The notes beneath the pieces were generated by a model. The model had not been told where the DNA came from and made no database searches. It was given only the letters and a program-made list of their open reading frames with translations. A stretch of DNA of 59,693 nt, from the NCBI GenBank assembly GCA_021794175.1, contig JAJYRI010000007.1, forward strand, positions 1-59,693. The letters are read 5' to 3'. The position numbers and the translations under genes are program-made. Source of the DNA: a bacterium. Lineage in GTDB: Bacteria > Vulcanimicrobiota > Vulcanimicrobiia > Vulcanimicrobiales > Vulcanimicrobiaceae. Below are positions 24,335 to 33,634 of the stretch, piece after piece; the stretch's first letter is position 1; each line of letters opens with the position of its first letter.

Positions 24335-26283
24335 TATACTCCTGAAAACTCGGCGCGCGTGACTTTACCGCCGGCGTAGGCATCGCTGACCAGGGAATGG
24401 ACATCGATAATCAACGAAATCGACCCGTTGCCGAGAATCGTCGCGCCGGATATGCCCGGAATCCGCCCGACGACATCGGAGAGCGGCTTGATGACGATCT
24501 CTTGCTCGCCCTCGAAGGAATCGACCACCAGGCCGACCTGGCGTCCTTGGAGCCCGACGATGACGATCATCACCTTTTCGGGGTCGCGTTCGCCGCCGAG
24601 CTCGAAGAAATCGGCGATCCGCAGCAACGGCACGACTTGACCGCGCAGCGTGATAACCTCCGAACCGTGGACCGTGCGGACGTCGGGCATCTCGACGCGC
24701 TGCGATTCGATCACCGAATCGAGCGGGATTGCGTAGAGCTCATCGACGACGCGCACGAGCAGCGCTTGAATGATCGCCAGCGTCAGTGGAAGTTTAATCG
24801 TGAACCGCGTCCCTTGCCCGGGAGCCGAATCGACGTCGAAGATCCCTTTGAGCTTGGTAATATTTCGCTTCACCACATCCATGCCGACGCCGCGGCCGCT
24901 GACATCGGAGACTTCTTCGGCGGTCGAAAAGCCGGGGGTGAAGATCAGCTCGATCAGTTCGCGATCCGTCAGGCGATCTTCGGTGCCGATGAGGCCGTTT
25001 TTGATCGCCTTCGCGCGTACTTTATCGAGATTGATGCCGCCGCCGTCATCGGAGATCTCGATGATAATCTGGTTGCCTTCGTGGTAGGCGTTCAGCGCGA
25101 TCGTACCCATACGCGGTTTTCCCTGCCGTTCGCGCTCGTCGGGAGATTCGATGCCGTGGTCGACGCAATTACGCAGTAGATGCATGAGCGGTTCGCCGAC
25201 TTCGTCGACGATCGTTTTATCGAGGTCGGTGTCGGCACCCGATATCTGCAGTTGCACCTCTTTGCCGCGCGCTTTCGCGACGTCGCGGACGGTGCGCGGA
25301 AAACGATCGAAGACCTGGCCGATCGGCACCATGCGCACTTTCATGATCGACTCTTGAATTTCGTTGGTCGTGCGCGCGAGCAACGCGGCGCTATCGGCGA
25401 GATCCTTCGAGAGCGGGCCGATGAGGCCGACCGATGCGTTGAGCGCCCGATCCCCCATGAGTCGCCCGAGGGTCGTCGCGATATCGGAGATGCGCGTGCG
25501 GTTGATAACGAGCTCTCCCACGAGGTTCAGGAGCGCGTCGAGGCGATCGATATCGACGCGAATCGTCTGCGCGAGCGAACTCCGCTTGCCCTGGGCACCG
25601 CCTTTCTTCGCGTCGGCGCTCTCGCCGTTGGCACGTGCCGGCGGCGTCGCCGACGCAGTACTCGCCGTGGGAGCGAGCGGGCTTCCGACTGGAGGGGGCG
25701 CCGCAGCGGGCGGCGCGGCAGCGGGTGGCGCCGATGCCGCCGCCTCGGCGAGCATCCGTTCGATCTCTGCTTCGAAAGCCGCAATCTCGGCCTCGTTCAT
25801 CGGCTCGCTTCCGACGGCTGCGCCCGACTCGCTACGGTCGGGCGTCTTGCCCTCGATGACGTTCGACGTTTCGTTATAGATTGCAACGAATTGGTCGAGG
25901 CGCCCGGTAAATTCGTTGAGTCCGCTCGGCGGCGCACTCTGGCCGATCGCCGCCTGCACCAGATCGGTTAAAAAGTCTCGCCCGGAGAACAGAATCTCGA
26001 CGCTTCCCTCCGAGAGCGGCATGCGCTCCTTGCGCAGCAGGTCGCAGAGGTTCTCAAGCTTGTGCGCGAGCCCCTGAACCTCCGAGAAACCGAGCATCCC
26101 CGAGCTTCCCTTAATCGTATGAAGCGCTCGGAAGAGCGAATTAACGATCTCGGGATCGGCCTGCCCGCTATCGACAAACTCCTCAAGGCGCAGCAGATCT
26201 CCATCGATCTGCTGCAATAGCTCTTCGGCTTCGTCGCGGAAGTACGCAACGAACTCTTCTTTATCGAATGGTTCGTCGGACAT
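24334..26283 (-). CDS. cheA: Chemotaxis histidine kinase CheA (no P2 domain)
   Basis: 649 residues. Sensor kinase that phosphorylates CheY. Domains in order: HPt with the phospho-accepting His at 55 (ALHTIKGSSGMLG); a Pro/Ala linker (about 150-235) where the CheY-binding P2 domain is usually found; the P3 dimerisation helices (LDALLNLVGELVINRTR); the GHKL ATPase (LLRNCVDHGIES, ISDDGGGINLD, GRGVGMDVVK); and the C-terminal CheW-like P5. P2 is missing, so CheY must dock directly on other domains. 40 bases separate it from cheC upstream. Confidence 0.96.
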   Translation of the reverse strand: MSDEPFDKEEFVAYFRDEAEELLQQIDGDLLRLEEFVDSGQADPEIVNSLFRALHTIKGSSGMLGFSEVQGLAHKLENLCDLLRKERMPLSEGSVEILFSGRDFLTDLVQAAIGQSAPPSGLNEFTGRLDQFVAIYNETSNVIEGKTPDRSESGAAVGSEPMNEAEIAAFEAEIERMLAEAAASAPPAAAPPAAAPPPVGSPLAPTASTASATPPARANGESADAKKGGAQGKRSSLAQTIRVDIDRLDALLNLVGELVINRTRISDIATTLGRLMGDRALNASVGLIGPLSKDLADSAALLARTTNEIQESIMKVRMVPIGQVFDRFPRTVRDVAKARGKEVQLQISGADTDLDKTIVDEVGEPLMHLLRNCVDHGIESPDERERQGKPRMGTIALNAYHEGNQIIIEISDDGGGINLDKVRAKAIKNGLIGTEDRLTDRELIELIFTPGFSTAEEVSDVSGRGVGMDVVKRNITKLKGIFDVDSAPGQGTRFTIKLPLTLAIIQALLVRVVDELYAIPLDSVIESQRVEMPDVRTVHGSEVITLRGQVVPLLRIADFFELGGERDPEKVMIVIVGLQGRQVGLVVDSFEGEQEIVIKPLSDVVGRIPGISGATILGNGSISLIIDVHSLVSDAYAGGKVTRAEFSGV

Positions 26284-26323
26284 CGGCGATCCTCAAGCGC
26301 TCGTTCGTTACTGCCGGGTACGT

Positions 26324-26920
26324 CTACTCGACGCCGAACGCCGAGAGCAGCGGCGTGAGCGACCCGGTCTCCGGGATCATGATGAACTGTCCGGCGACTT
26401 CTTTGTCCTTATCGAGGAAGCTGCTCTCGATAAGAAAGACGTCCTGGTCGGGCAAAATCGACATGAGCGTACGGAACGCCGCTTGGATCGTGCCGTAGGA
26501 GAGCGTCGGAACCGACGGAAGCAGATTCACCCCGGTGAGTTGGATGATCGCGGTCAGATAGGAACCGGCGATGATGTTTCCGAGCTCTTTGAGCGTCGAA
26601 TCGGCGATCGAATCGAAAATCTGAATATCGCCGATCACGCGGTGGAGAAACTGGCTGACGAAATCGAGGGCCTGCTCGCGGTCGAACAGCACGACCATCT
26701 GTCCGGGAGCCTCTCCGCGAACGTACATATGCAGCGCGGCGACGGTACGGTTCTCATGCCCGACGCGGGTCGCAAGATCGCGGAATTTAATGACGTCGAT
26801 TCGCGGTTCACTCAGATTGATTTTTGCGTTGAGTAACTGCGAAAGCGCCGTGGCGGCATGCCCGGCACCGATGTTTCCGACCTCTTTCAGTGCATCTTTC
26901 TGAAGGTCGGTTAGATTCAT
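26324..26920 (-). CDS. cheC: CheC-type CheY-P phosphatase
   Basis: 198 residues from ATG 26920. CheC dephosphorylates CheY-P and in Bacillus works with CheD. Both family active-site helices are present: ALKEVGNIGAGHAATALS at the N-terminus and STLKELGNIIAGSYLTAI in the middle, each with the E-x3-N pair, followed by a Pro downstream (SEPRIDV; LPSVPTL). GTG 26935, overlapping the cheY stop as GTGA and with AAGGTG upstream, is an equally good start that adds five residues. No cheD or cheB/cheR is in the window. Confidence 0.9.
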   Translation of the reverse strand: MNLTDLQKDALKEVGNIGAGHAATALSQLLNAKINLSEPRIDVIKFRDLATRVGHENRTVAALHMYVRGEAPGQMVVLFDREQALDFVSQFLHRVIGDIQIFDSIADSTLKELGNIIAGSYLTAIIQLTGVNLLPSVPTLSYGTIQAAFRTLMSILPDQDVFLIESSFLDKDKEVAGQFIMIPETGSLTPLLSAFGVE

Positions 26921-26931
26921 GCCCTGATGGC

Positions 26932-27297
26932 TCACGCAAGCACCTTCGAAATGGTTTCGAGTATTTTCGGCGGCTGAAAGGGCTTGGTGATGAACGATTT
27001 TGCCCCAGCCTGGATCGCCTCGACGACGAGTGCTTGCTGCCCCATCGACGTGCACATGATGATCTTCGCGTTGGGATCCATCGACATGATCTGACGGACC
27101 GCAGTTATACCATCCATCTCCGGCATCACCATATCCATGGTAACCAAATCGGGTTGTAACTGCTTATATTTATCGACCGCCTCGACACCGTTTTGGGCCT
27201 CGCCAACGACTTCGTAGCCATGTTTGGAGAGGATCCCCTTGATCATCATTCGCATGACGACGGCATCATCGACGATGAGGACCTTTTTACTCATCAA
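26932..27297 (-). CDS. cheY: Chemotaxis response regulator CheY
   Basis: 121 residues, a single receiver domain. The phospho-acceptor is Asp55 (TMDMVMPEMDG), with the acidic pair Asp10-Asp11, Thr83 (CTSMGQ) and Lys105 (ITKPFQPP). No output domain is present, so it should act on FliM at the motor switch. GGGAG lies 6 bases before the ATG. First gene of the cheY-cheC-cheA-cheW block. Confidence 0.96.
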   Translation of the reverse strand: MMSKKVLIVDDAVVMRMMIKGILSKHGYEVVGEAQNGVEAVDKYKQLQPDLVTMDMVMPEMDGITAVRQIMSMDPNAKIIMCTSMGQQALVVEAIQAGAKSFITKPFQPPKILETISKVLA

Positions 27298-27376
27298 AAA
27301 CTCCCAGAGCGAAGGTGCGACGATATTTCACCGCTGAGGCGGCACGGCCCCTCTGATACGGCATCTTCGCCGTCGA

Positions 27377-28057
27377 TCATGCAAGCCCCCGGCTCCGCAA
27401 CTCGGCCTGCTTACGATTGATGAACTCCACGATCGCGTGGTCTTCCTCGGGGCGAATGCCGTGAAAGCGCAAGCCGTGCGAAAAACGCCCCGAACTCGCG
27501 ATACGCTCTTGGCGCATCACTTCCCCGAGCAGGACGAGCGGTGCCCCGCTCTCCCGCAAGCGCAGTTGCACCTCGACGCTCGAACCGCGCTTGAGTTCGC
27601 GGTCGAGGATTAGCGAGCAGCCGCCGCGGCTGATATCCCGGATATTGGCCTTCACGAACTCGCCGGTCCCTTTTCCGCCCGGCGCGAAGCGCCAGGTCCC
27701 CGGAACCAACGCGTCGAGGCGGACCGTCTGCCGCTTCTGCGCGCCGCCGCCGCTCGAACCGGGGGAGACAGAGGCCGAGGTCACCCGTGCGGGCAGGGCC
27801 AGCGTCGTCCGATCTCCGCTCGCCCCGGTGATCCTCGTTGCGGCGCGAAGCCGGCCGTGCCCGGAATCGTAGAGCAGGACTACACTCTCGCCGGAGCGTC
27901 CGATCACTCCACGAACGACGATCCCTTTGGCGGTAACGGAATCGACCGAGACCGAGCGCGAGGCACGCCCCGCGACGACGACGTCGACGAAGGCGTTCGC
28001 GTTCGGCAGTTTCGATGCCGGAATCGATGGTCCACGTGAAAAGAGCGATTTGAGCAT
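27377..28057 (-). CDS. PilZ-domain protein (YcgR-like flagellar brake candidate)
   Basis: 226 residues. The N-terminal 90 residues form a beta-rich domain of the YcgR-N type (FVDVVVAGRASRSVSVDSVTAKGIVV), and the C-terminal half is a PilZ domain with the c-di-GMP motif QKRQTVRLDAL (basic pair before the barrel) and DISRGGCSL matching the D/NxSxxG element. Such proteins slow or redirect the flagellar motor when c-di-GMP binds. Its ATG is directly adjacent to the flhA stop, consistent with a motility role. Confidence 0.88.
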   Translation of the reverse strand: MLKSLFSRGPSIPASKLPNANAFVDVVVAGRASRSVSVDSVTAKGIVVRGVIGRSGESVVLLYDSGHGRLRAATRITGASGDRTTLALPARVTSASVSPGSSGGGAQKRQTVRLDALVPGTWRFAPGGKGTGEFVKANIRDISRGGCSLILDRELKRGSSVEVQLRLRESGAPLVLLGEVMRQERIASSGRFSHGLRFHGIRPEEDHAIVEFINRKQAELRSRGLA

Positions 28058-30181
28058 TTAGACTCCCGACCCCATGGGTGCTGAGCTGGTTTCATCGGTT
28101 GCCGAGACCTGGCCGATCGATTCGACGCGGAGCCCCGGCGCGATTTCAGAGTAAGAGAGAACGACGAGGTTGGGTGCCGCGCGTTCGGTGAGCCGCTTGA
28201 GCGCGAGGCGCACCGAGGGCGACGCGAGCACGATCGGTTGCAGCCCCGCATTTTGCGCGACGGCAATCTGCCGTGAGAGCGATGAGTAGACCCGCGAGAT
28301 CGTCGTCGGGTCGAGCAATGCGTAGGCGTCTTCGCCGCGGCGCACCGCCTCGGCGAGTAGCGCTTCCAGACGCGGATCGACGGTGATCACCGAGAGCAAT
28401 CCCTCTTCGGCGTACTCCGAGGAAATATGACGCGCTAACGCCGCACGCACGCGCTCGGTGAGGAAATCGATATCCTTGCTGCTGCGAGACGCATCGGCCA
28501 TCGTCTCGAGAATGAGGACGAGATTGCGAATCGGAATTCGCTCGCGCAACAGATTCTGCAAGACGCGCTGCACCTCGCCGACCGAGAGGAGCCCGGGAAC
28601 CAATTCCTCGACGACGACCGGATAATGCGTCTTGATGTTATCGAGCAACGCCGAGGTTTCTTGGCGTCCGAGCAGATCCGGCGCGTGCGCGCGAATGAGC
28701 TCGGTAAGGTGCGTCGCGATCACGCTGGTAGGATCGATCACGGTATAACCGGCCATCTCCGCTTCCGAGCGCAGTGACTCGGGGATCCAGAGCGCCGGCA
28801 AGCCGAACGCAGGCTCCTTCGTCGCAATGCCGTCGAGCGGTTGCGTCGCCGTACCGGGGTTCATCGCAAGCAATCGGCTCACCATCACCTCGGCCTGAGC
28901 GACCTCTAAACCATAAATTTTCACGCTATACGCACTGGGTTTAAGTTGCAAATTATCGCGGACGCGAATCGGCGGCATGACGATCCCGAGTTCGCGCGCG
29001 GCCTGCCGTCGAATGAGCGTAACGCGTTCGAGCAGATCGCCGCCCTGGTTCACGTCGACGAGCGGTATGAGGCCGAAGCCGATCTCCAACTCCATCGGAT
29101 CGTAGGAAAGCAACGGTACGACGCTCTCGGCAGGTTTCGCCGGCGTGCTTTTCGCCACTGCGGCCGCCTTCGCGGCTGCAGCTGCAGCCTGCACCGCCGG
29201 CGATCCGGCGCGACGACGCGAAAAATAGTAAAAGAAGAGCAACACCGACATCGGCAACATGAATAAGCGCGCGAGGCCGACGATCCCGAAGATTCCGGTC
29301 ATAACCGCAGCGATGAGGATCGCCAACGGCTGCGAATTAAGCTGTTTGGTGAGTTCGCCGCCAAAATCGGATTCCGCTGCGGCGCGCGTAACGATGATAC
29401 CGGTCGCGGTGGAGATCAATAGCGCCGGAACCTGCGTCACGATCCCTTCCCCGACGGTCAGCAACGTAAACGTAGCAAGCGATTGCAGTACGGTATAGTG
29501 TAACTGCACGATGCCGATAATGAAGCCGCCGATAATATTGATCGCGACGATAATGACGGCTGCGATCGCATCACCGCGGACGAACTTGCTCGCGCCGTCC
29601 ATCGCGCCGTAGAAATCCGCCGAACGCTGGATATCCTTGCGGCGCTGCCGTGCGTCGGCCTCGGTGATGAGGCCGGCGTTGAGATCGGCATCGATCGCCA
29701 ATTGCTTGCCCGGCATCGCGTCGAGGGTGAACCGCGCCGCGACTTCGGCGACGCGTCCCGCACCGTTGGTGATAACGACGAATTGAATGACGACCAAGAT
29801 CAGGAAGATCACGAGACCGACGGCGTAGTTACCGGCGATCACGACCTGACCGAAGAATTGAATGACCTCGCCGGCATAGCCGTTGGTGAGAATCGCGCGG
29901 GTCGCCGTAATATTCAGCGCGAGCCGGAAGAGCGTGACGATGAGCAGCAGCGTCGGGAAGACCGAGAACGAGAGGGCGTTCTCGGCGTAGAGGCTGGTGC
30001 CGATGATCACGAGGGCGCCGGTAATGTTCAGCGTCAGCAGCGCGTCGAGCACCTGCGTCGGGACCGGCACGATCATCAAAAAGACCAGCGTTACCGCGGC
30101 GCCCGCAACAAAGACGGGGGTCGTCGCGGCGATCCGTTGGCCGATGCTCGGGCGCGCCGGTGCGCTGGTAGCCGAAGCCAT
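28058..30181 (-). CDS. flhA: Flagellar export gate protein FlhA
   Basis: 707 residues, normal length. FlhA is the main membrane component of the flagellar type III export gate and the docking site for chaperone-substrate complexes. Eight membrane helices occupy roughly residues 20-310, with the FHIPEP signature region (TLFRLALNITATRAIL and GAGRVAEVAARFTLDAMPGKQ). A cytoplasmic domain follows from about 350 (IGFGLIPLVD). The ATG follows the flhB stop directly. Complete. Confidence 0.97.
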   Translation of the reverse strand: MASATSAPARPSIGQRIAATTPVFVAGAAVTLVFLMIVPVPTQVLDALLTLNITGALVIIGTSLYAENALSFSVFPTLLLIVTLFRLALNITATRAILTNGYAGEVIQFFGQVVIAGNYAVGLVIFLILVVIQFVVITNGAGRVAEVAARFTLDAMPGKQLAIDADLNAGLITEADARQRRKDIQRSADFYGAMDGASKFVRGDAIAAVIIVAINIIGGFIIGIVQLHYTVLQSLATFTLLTVGEGIVTQVPALLISTATGIIVTRAAAESDFGGELTKQLNSQPLAILIAAVMTGIFGIVGLARLFMLPMSVLLFFYYFSRRRAGSPAVQAAAAAAKAAAVAKSTPAKPAESVVPLLSYDPMELEIGFGLIPLVDVNQGGDLLERVTLIRRQAARELGIVMPPIRVRDNLQLKPSAYSVKIYGLEVAQAEVMVSRLLAMNPGTATQPLDGIATKEPAFGLPALWIPESLRSEAEMAGYTVIDPTSVIATHLTELIRAHAPDLLGRQETSALLDNIKTHYPVVVEELVPGLLSVGEVQRVLQNLLRERIPIRNLVLILETMADASRSSKDIDFLTERVRAALARHISSEYAEEGLLSVITVDPRLEALLAEAVRRGEDAYALLDPTTISRVYSSLSRQIAVAQNAGLQPIVLASPSVRLALKRLTERAAPNLVVLSYSEIAPGLRVESIGQVSATDETSSAPMGSGV

Positions 30182-31246
30182 TTACGCGATCGTCTTTCTC
30201 TTTAACCGGTACACGAATGCAATCACCTGCGCGACGGCTGCGTAAAGGTTCGGCGGGACCATCTGGTCGAGTGCGACCTTCTCGTAGAGCGTGCGCGCAA
30301 GCGGAGGGTTCTCCAATATCGGCACCCCGGCCTCGCGCGCGATCTCACGAATACGTAAAGCAACGAGGTCGGCGCCCTTGGCGACGACGACCGGCGCCTC
30401 CATATCGATCTCATCCCATTCCAGCGCGACCGCGAAGTGTGTCGGATTGGTAACGACGACCGTTGCTCGGGGCACCGCTGAGAGCATCCGCCGCCGCGCG
30501 AATTCGCGTTGCCGCCGTTTGACCGCCCCACGCACCTCGGGGTTGCCCTCGGCCTGCCGCATCTCATCCTTGACCTCTTGCTTGGTCATCTTCTGGTTCT
30601 CCATGAAGTTCCAGCGCTCGTAGGCATAATCGAGAATCCCGACGATCACCAGCAATACCGCGAATTTGAAGGTGATTTCGTAGATCAGGCCGCCGACGGC
30701 GCTGAAGACCCCGAACGGCGACATCTCGCCGAGCGAGAGGAAGAACCCGAGATTCCCGGCGACCGTCGAATAGAGGATGACCGCGACGGCACCGAGTTTG
30801 ATGAACTGCTTGAGCAGATTGACCGCGACTTGTTTCGAGAAAATGCGTTTGAAACCGCTGAGCGGATTGAGTTTAGAGAAATTCGGCTGGAGCGGTTGCA
30901 GCGTAAAGAGCAGACCGACCTGGACGACGTTGAGAAGTACGCCGAGACCGAAGGCAATGGCGAAGAGCAGGGCCATGACGACGACCACGCTGCCGAGCGT
31001 CTTGGCGAAGATTCCCCAAACCGAATCGATCGTAAGCGGGCCGTACGAAGCGATGTGACTGAGCGCAACCATCGTCCCCGGGCCGAGGCCGCCGAAATCG
31101 CTCCCGGCGAAAAAATGCAGCGCCAGGATTGCCCCCAAGAAGATCCCCGCCCCAGCCAGCTCGGTGCTGCGGGCAAGTTGCCCCTTCTTCCGCGACTCCT
31201 CAAGGCGCTTCGGAGTCGCGCGCTCGGTTTGTTCAGGACGCGGCAT
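30182..31246 (-). CDS. flhB: Flagellar export switch protein FlhB
   Basis: 354 residues. FlhB controls the change from rod/hook to filament export through self-cleavage. Four membrane helices lie in the first 210 residues, opening with EQTERATPKRLEESRKKGQ. The cleavage site NPTH is at 267-270 in VVVTNPTHFAVAL. The C-terminal fragment ends with the usual AAVAQVIAFVYRLK. Just upstream the operon is broken by the plus-strand Vgb-like gene, so this gene may have its own promoter in 31247-31401. Confidence 0.97.
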   Translation of the reverse strand: MPRPEQTERATPKRLEESRKKGQLARSTELAGAGIFLGAILALHFFAGSDFGGLGPGTMVALSHIASYGPLTIDSVWGIFAKTLGSVVVVMALLFAIAFGLGVLLNVVQVGLLFTLQPLQPNFSKLNPLSGFKRIFSKQVAVNLLKQFIKLGAVAVILYSTVAGNLGFFLSLGEMSPFGVFSAVGGLIYEITFKFAVLLVIVGILDYAYERWNFMENQKMTKQEVKDEMRQAEGNPEVRGAVKRRQREFARRRMLSAVPRATVVVTNPTHFAVALEWDEIDMEAPVVVAKGADLVALRIREIAREAGVPILENPPLARTLYEKVALDQMVPPNLYAAVAQVIAFVYRLKRKTIA

Positions 31247-31401
31247 AGCCCGCTTGCTCCAGAGTCATTCCCGAAGGATTTCCTCCACGATGCCGCTTCT
31301 TCTTGCAGAAACCTGCGGGAATGGGGGCCCCGCGCGATAAAAGAGTGGGGCTGGCCTGAAGCCCCATCAACTCAAAGTACCGCGACAAGGAGTCTCCCAC
31401 G

Positions 31402-32436
31402 TTGTATCGTCCGCTGGTCACGCTCTCCGGCGTGCTGTTCGTTGCCTCTCTCCTCGCCCTCGGCGCGCTGACGGGGTGTGGGCACGCAACGCCGATCTCC
31501 TCCGCGGCTACTCCGACCGCTACGCCCGTCGTACCCTCCGTCACGGCGGAGTTCGCGATTCCCACCACCTCGGCCGGGCTTACCGCACTGGCGATCGGGG
31601 GGAACAGCTCGATCTGGTTTACCGAGGGCTCGGCCGATAAGATCGGGCAACTCGAGACCACCGGCACCGTGGTCGACTATCCGTTGCCGACCGCGAACGC
31701 AATGCCCGACGATCTCGTGGCGGCGCCCGACGGGAACCTCTGGTTCACGGAGTTCAACGGCAACAAGATTGGGAAGATCAACGTCTCCGGCACGACGATC
31801 GTCGAGTATCCGCTGCCGACCCCGGGCTCCGAGCCCGAAGGCATCACGCTCGGCTCCGACGGTGCGCTTTGGTTCACCGAGGTCGGCACCTCGAAGATCG
31901 GCCGTATTACGACCTCGGGAACGATTACCGAGTTTACGATCCCGACCGCGAACGCCGACCCGACCAGCATCGCCGCCGGGAGCGACGGTGCACTCTGGTT
32001 CACCGAATACAACGCCGCGAAGATCGGGCGCATCAGCACCGCCGGCTCCATCACCGAATACCCGGTCGCCGCGGGAAGCGATCCGACCTCGATTCTCAAC
32101 GGCGCCGATGGCGCGATCTGGTTCCTCGAGCAAGGGACGAACAAGATCGGTCGCATGCTCACCAACGGCACCGGGCTCACCGAGAAATCGCTCGGCGTCG
32201 CGGTTGCATCGACGCCGACGATCGGCGCGATCGCCGAGGGCGCGGACAGCAACTTCTACTTCACCGATATCCCCGGGAATAAGATCGGGCAGTACCTCTC
32301 CAATAGCGGCACCGTATCGGAGTACGTCATTCCGACCGCGACATCGAGCCCGCTCGCAATCGCCCTCGGCCCAGACCAACGCATCTATTTCAGCGAGAGC
32401 GCGGGGAACAAGATCGGGCAGCTCTCCTACTTCTAG
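31402..32436 (+). CDS. Vgb-like beta-propeller lipoprotein
   Basis: 344 residues from TTG 31402, preceded by AAGGAG at 9 bases. A lipobox (GALTGC, Cys near 26) marks a lipoprotein. The rest is a series of about seven repeats of 40 residues, each with G(A/N)LWFTE-x-KIG(R/Q) and a TEF/VEYPLPT strand, as in virginiamycin B lyase and related propellers. The catalytic set of true Vgb cannot be judged, so a binding or signalling propeller is as likely as a lyase. It is the only plus-strand gene in 20 kb of motility genes, sitting between fliR and flhB. Confidence 0.88.
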   Translation: MYRPLVTLSGVLFVASLLALGALTGCGHATPISSAATPTATPVVPSVTAEFAIPTTSAGLTALAIGGNSSIWFTEGSADKIGQLETTGTVVDYPLPTANAMPDDLVAAPDGNLWFTEFNGNKIGKINVSGTTIVEYPLPTPGSEPEGITLGSDGALWFTEVGTSKIGRITTSGTITEFTIPTANADPTSIAAGSDGALWFTEYNAAKIGRISTAGSITEYPVAAGSDPTSILNGADGAIWFLEQGTNKIGRMLTNGTGLTEKSLGVAVASTPTIGAIAEGADSNFYFTDIPGNKIGQYLSNSGTVSEYVIPTATSSPLAIALGPDQRIYFSESAGNKIGQLSYF

Positions 32437-32442
32437 TACATC

Positions 32443-32570
32443 ACGCCGCCTCGATACGGGCGCGAAGCGCGCCCGTATCGAGGCGGCGTATCGAGGCCCG
32501 GGAAAGTCCCTCGATACGGCCCCTGCGGCGCCTACTCGGGATGACAGCTTGCCGCGCCTACTCGGGATGT
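32443..32570. repeat. Cluster of inverted and direct repeats between the Vgb-like gene and fliR
   Basis: A perfect 22-pair palindrome (32443-32464 with 32468-32489, loop AAG) begins 7 bases after the Vgb-like stop. It shares its end with a second hairpin (CGTATCGAGG at 32487-32496 with CCTCGATACG at 32509-32518). Next come two direct copies of CGCCTACTCGGGATG at 32529-32543 and 32555-32569. The structure ends 12 bases before the fliR stop codon. It may end transcription from both sides, and its build is like that of dispersed intergenic REP-type repeats. Confidence 0.8.
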
Positions 32571-32581
32571 CGGATGCGCGA

Positions 32582-33358
32582 TCACCGTAGCGATCGCATT
32601 ACCGTGTCCATCTGGCGCGAGAGCTGGTCGAAGAGCTGTGGCCCGACGGTCGCCAACAGCGGAAGGCTCGCTGCAAGGGTGATGAGCCCGACGGTCACTT
32701 GAATCGGAAATCCGACGACGAAGACGTTCATCTGCGGAGCGACGCGGGCCATCAACGCGAGCGAAATGTTCGTAATAAAAAGCGCAATCGCCGCCGGTGC
32801 CGCAATTTTAAAGACGATATCGAACGATGAGGCGAGGATCCCCACGACATTTCCCGCGAGCGACGGATCCATGTGAATGTACGGAAGCGGAACGAGATTG
32901 AACGAGCCTGCAATTCCCGCGATTAATAGCAAGTGCGAGTTGGTAGCGAGAAAGACGAGGGTCGCAAGCGCAAGCTCGAATTCGCCGATGATGGTGACTT
33001 GCTGCTGGGTCGTCGGACTGATGACGTTGGCGATGGCGTAGCCGATCTCAAGATCGATGAGCTCGCCCGCGAACTGAATACCGGCGAAGACCAGCGAAGC
33101 GATATAGCCGACGATCGATCCCAGCGCGATCTGCGCGAGGATCGCGATGAGGAGCCCGAGCAGGTTCGTAAACGGTGCGAGCGTCGGGACCGTGTGGAGC
33201 AACAGAAACGAGATCAGGGCCCCGAGTCCAAAGCGCGTCTGAATCGGGATCTGCGGCGCGGAGAAAATCGGGAAGACGAAGAGCATCGTGCTGACCCGAA
33301 CAAAGATCAGAAAAAAGGTCTGGAATTGTGCTGCGGTGATTCCGAAGATATCGAGCAT
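32582..33358 (-). CDS. fliR: Flagellar export protein FliR
   Basis: 258 residues with about six membrane helices. FliR is part of the FliPQR export-gate core. Typical features: FFLIFVRVSTMLFVFPIF near the start, the ELIDLEIGYAIANVISP segment with the conserved Gly, and a C-terminal helix followed by a short basic tail. In place after fliP and fliQ; the next motility gene, flhB, is on the other side of the Vgb-like insertion. Confidence 0.95.
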   Translation of the reverse strand: MLDIFGITAAQFQTFFLIFVRVSTMLFVFPIFSAPQIPIQTRFGLGALISFLLLHTVPTLAPFTNLLGLLIAILAQIALGSIVGYIASLVFAGIQFAGELIDLEIGYAIANVISPTTQQQVTIIGEFELALATLVFLATNSHLLLIAGIAGSFNLVPLPYIHMDPSLAGNVVGILASSFDIVFKIAAPAAIALFITNISLALMARVAPQMNVFVVGFPIQVTVGLITLAASLPLLATVGPQLFDQLSRQMDTVMRSLR

Positions 33359-33364
33359 GCCGCC

Positions 33365-33634
33365 CTAATGGAGGACGTTCGCCGCCGACGAAAAGACCCG
33401 CGTCGTAAAATCGGTCAGCAAAGCGAGCATGAACGGCCCGAAAAACAGAATCGCGGCCGCCGAGACGAGTATCTTCGGAATGAACGTCAGCGTCGGTTCC
33501 TGAAGTTGGGTGACCGCCTGCAAGAGCGAGATGATGAGTCCCGTTACGAGGCTGATCAACAGCACCGGTGCCGACACCAACAGCGCGACGAAGATCGCTT
33601 CGCGCCCTAAACTTAACGCATCGCTGACCGTCAT
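33365..33634 (-). CDS. fliQ: Flagellar export protein FliQ
   Basis: 89 residues, the family length, with two membrane helices (about 15-38 and 52-75). The pattern TGLIISLLQAVTQLQEPTLTFIPK is diagnostic. It overlaps the end of fliP by 4 bases (ATGA) and is 6 bases from fliR. Confidence 0.96.
   Translation of the reverse strand: MTVSDALSLGREAIFVALLVSAPVLLISLVTGLIISLLQAVTQLQEPTLTFIPKILVSAAAILFFGPFMLALLTDFTTRVFSSAANVLH

Noticed and set aside
31372-32379. 335-codon minus-strand frame that would restore a continuous operon
   Set aside because: Antisense of the Vgb-like propeller; its Asp/Arg/Gly repeats only mirror the propeller repeats.
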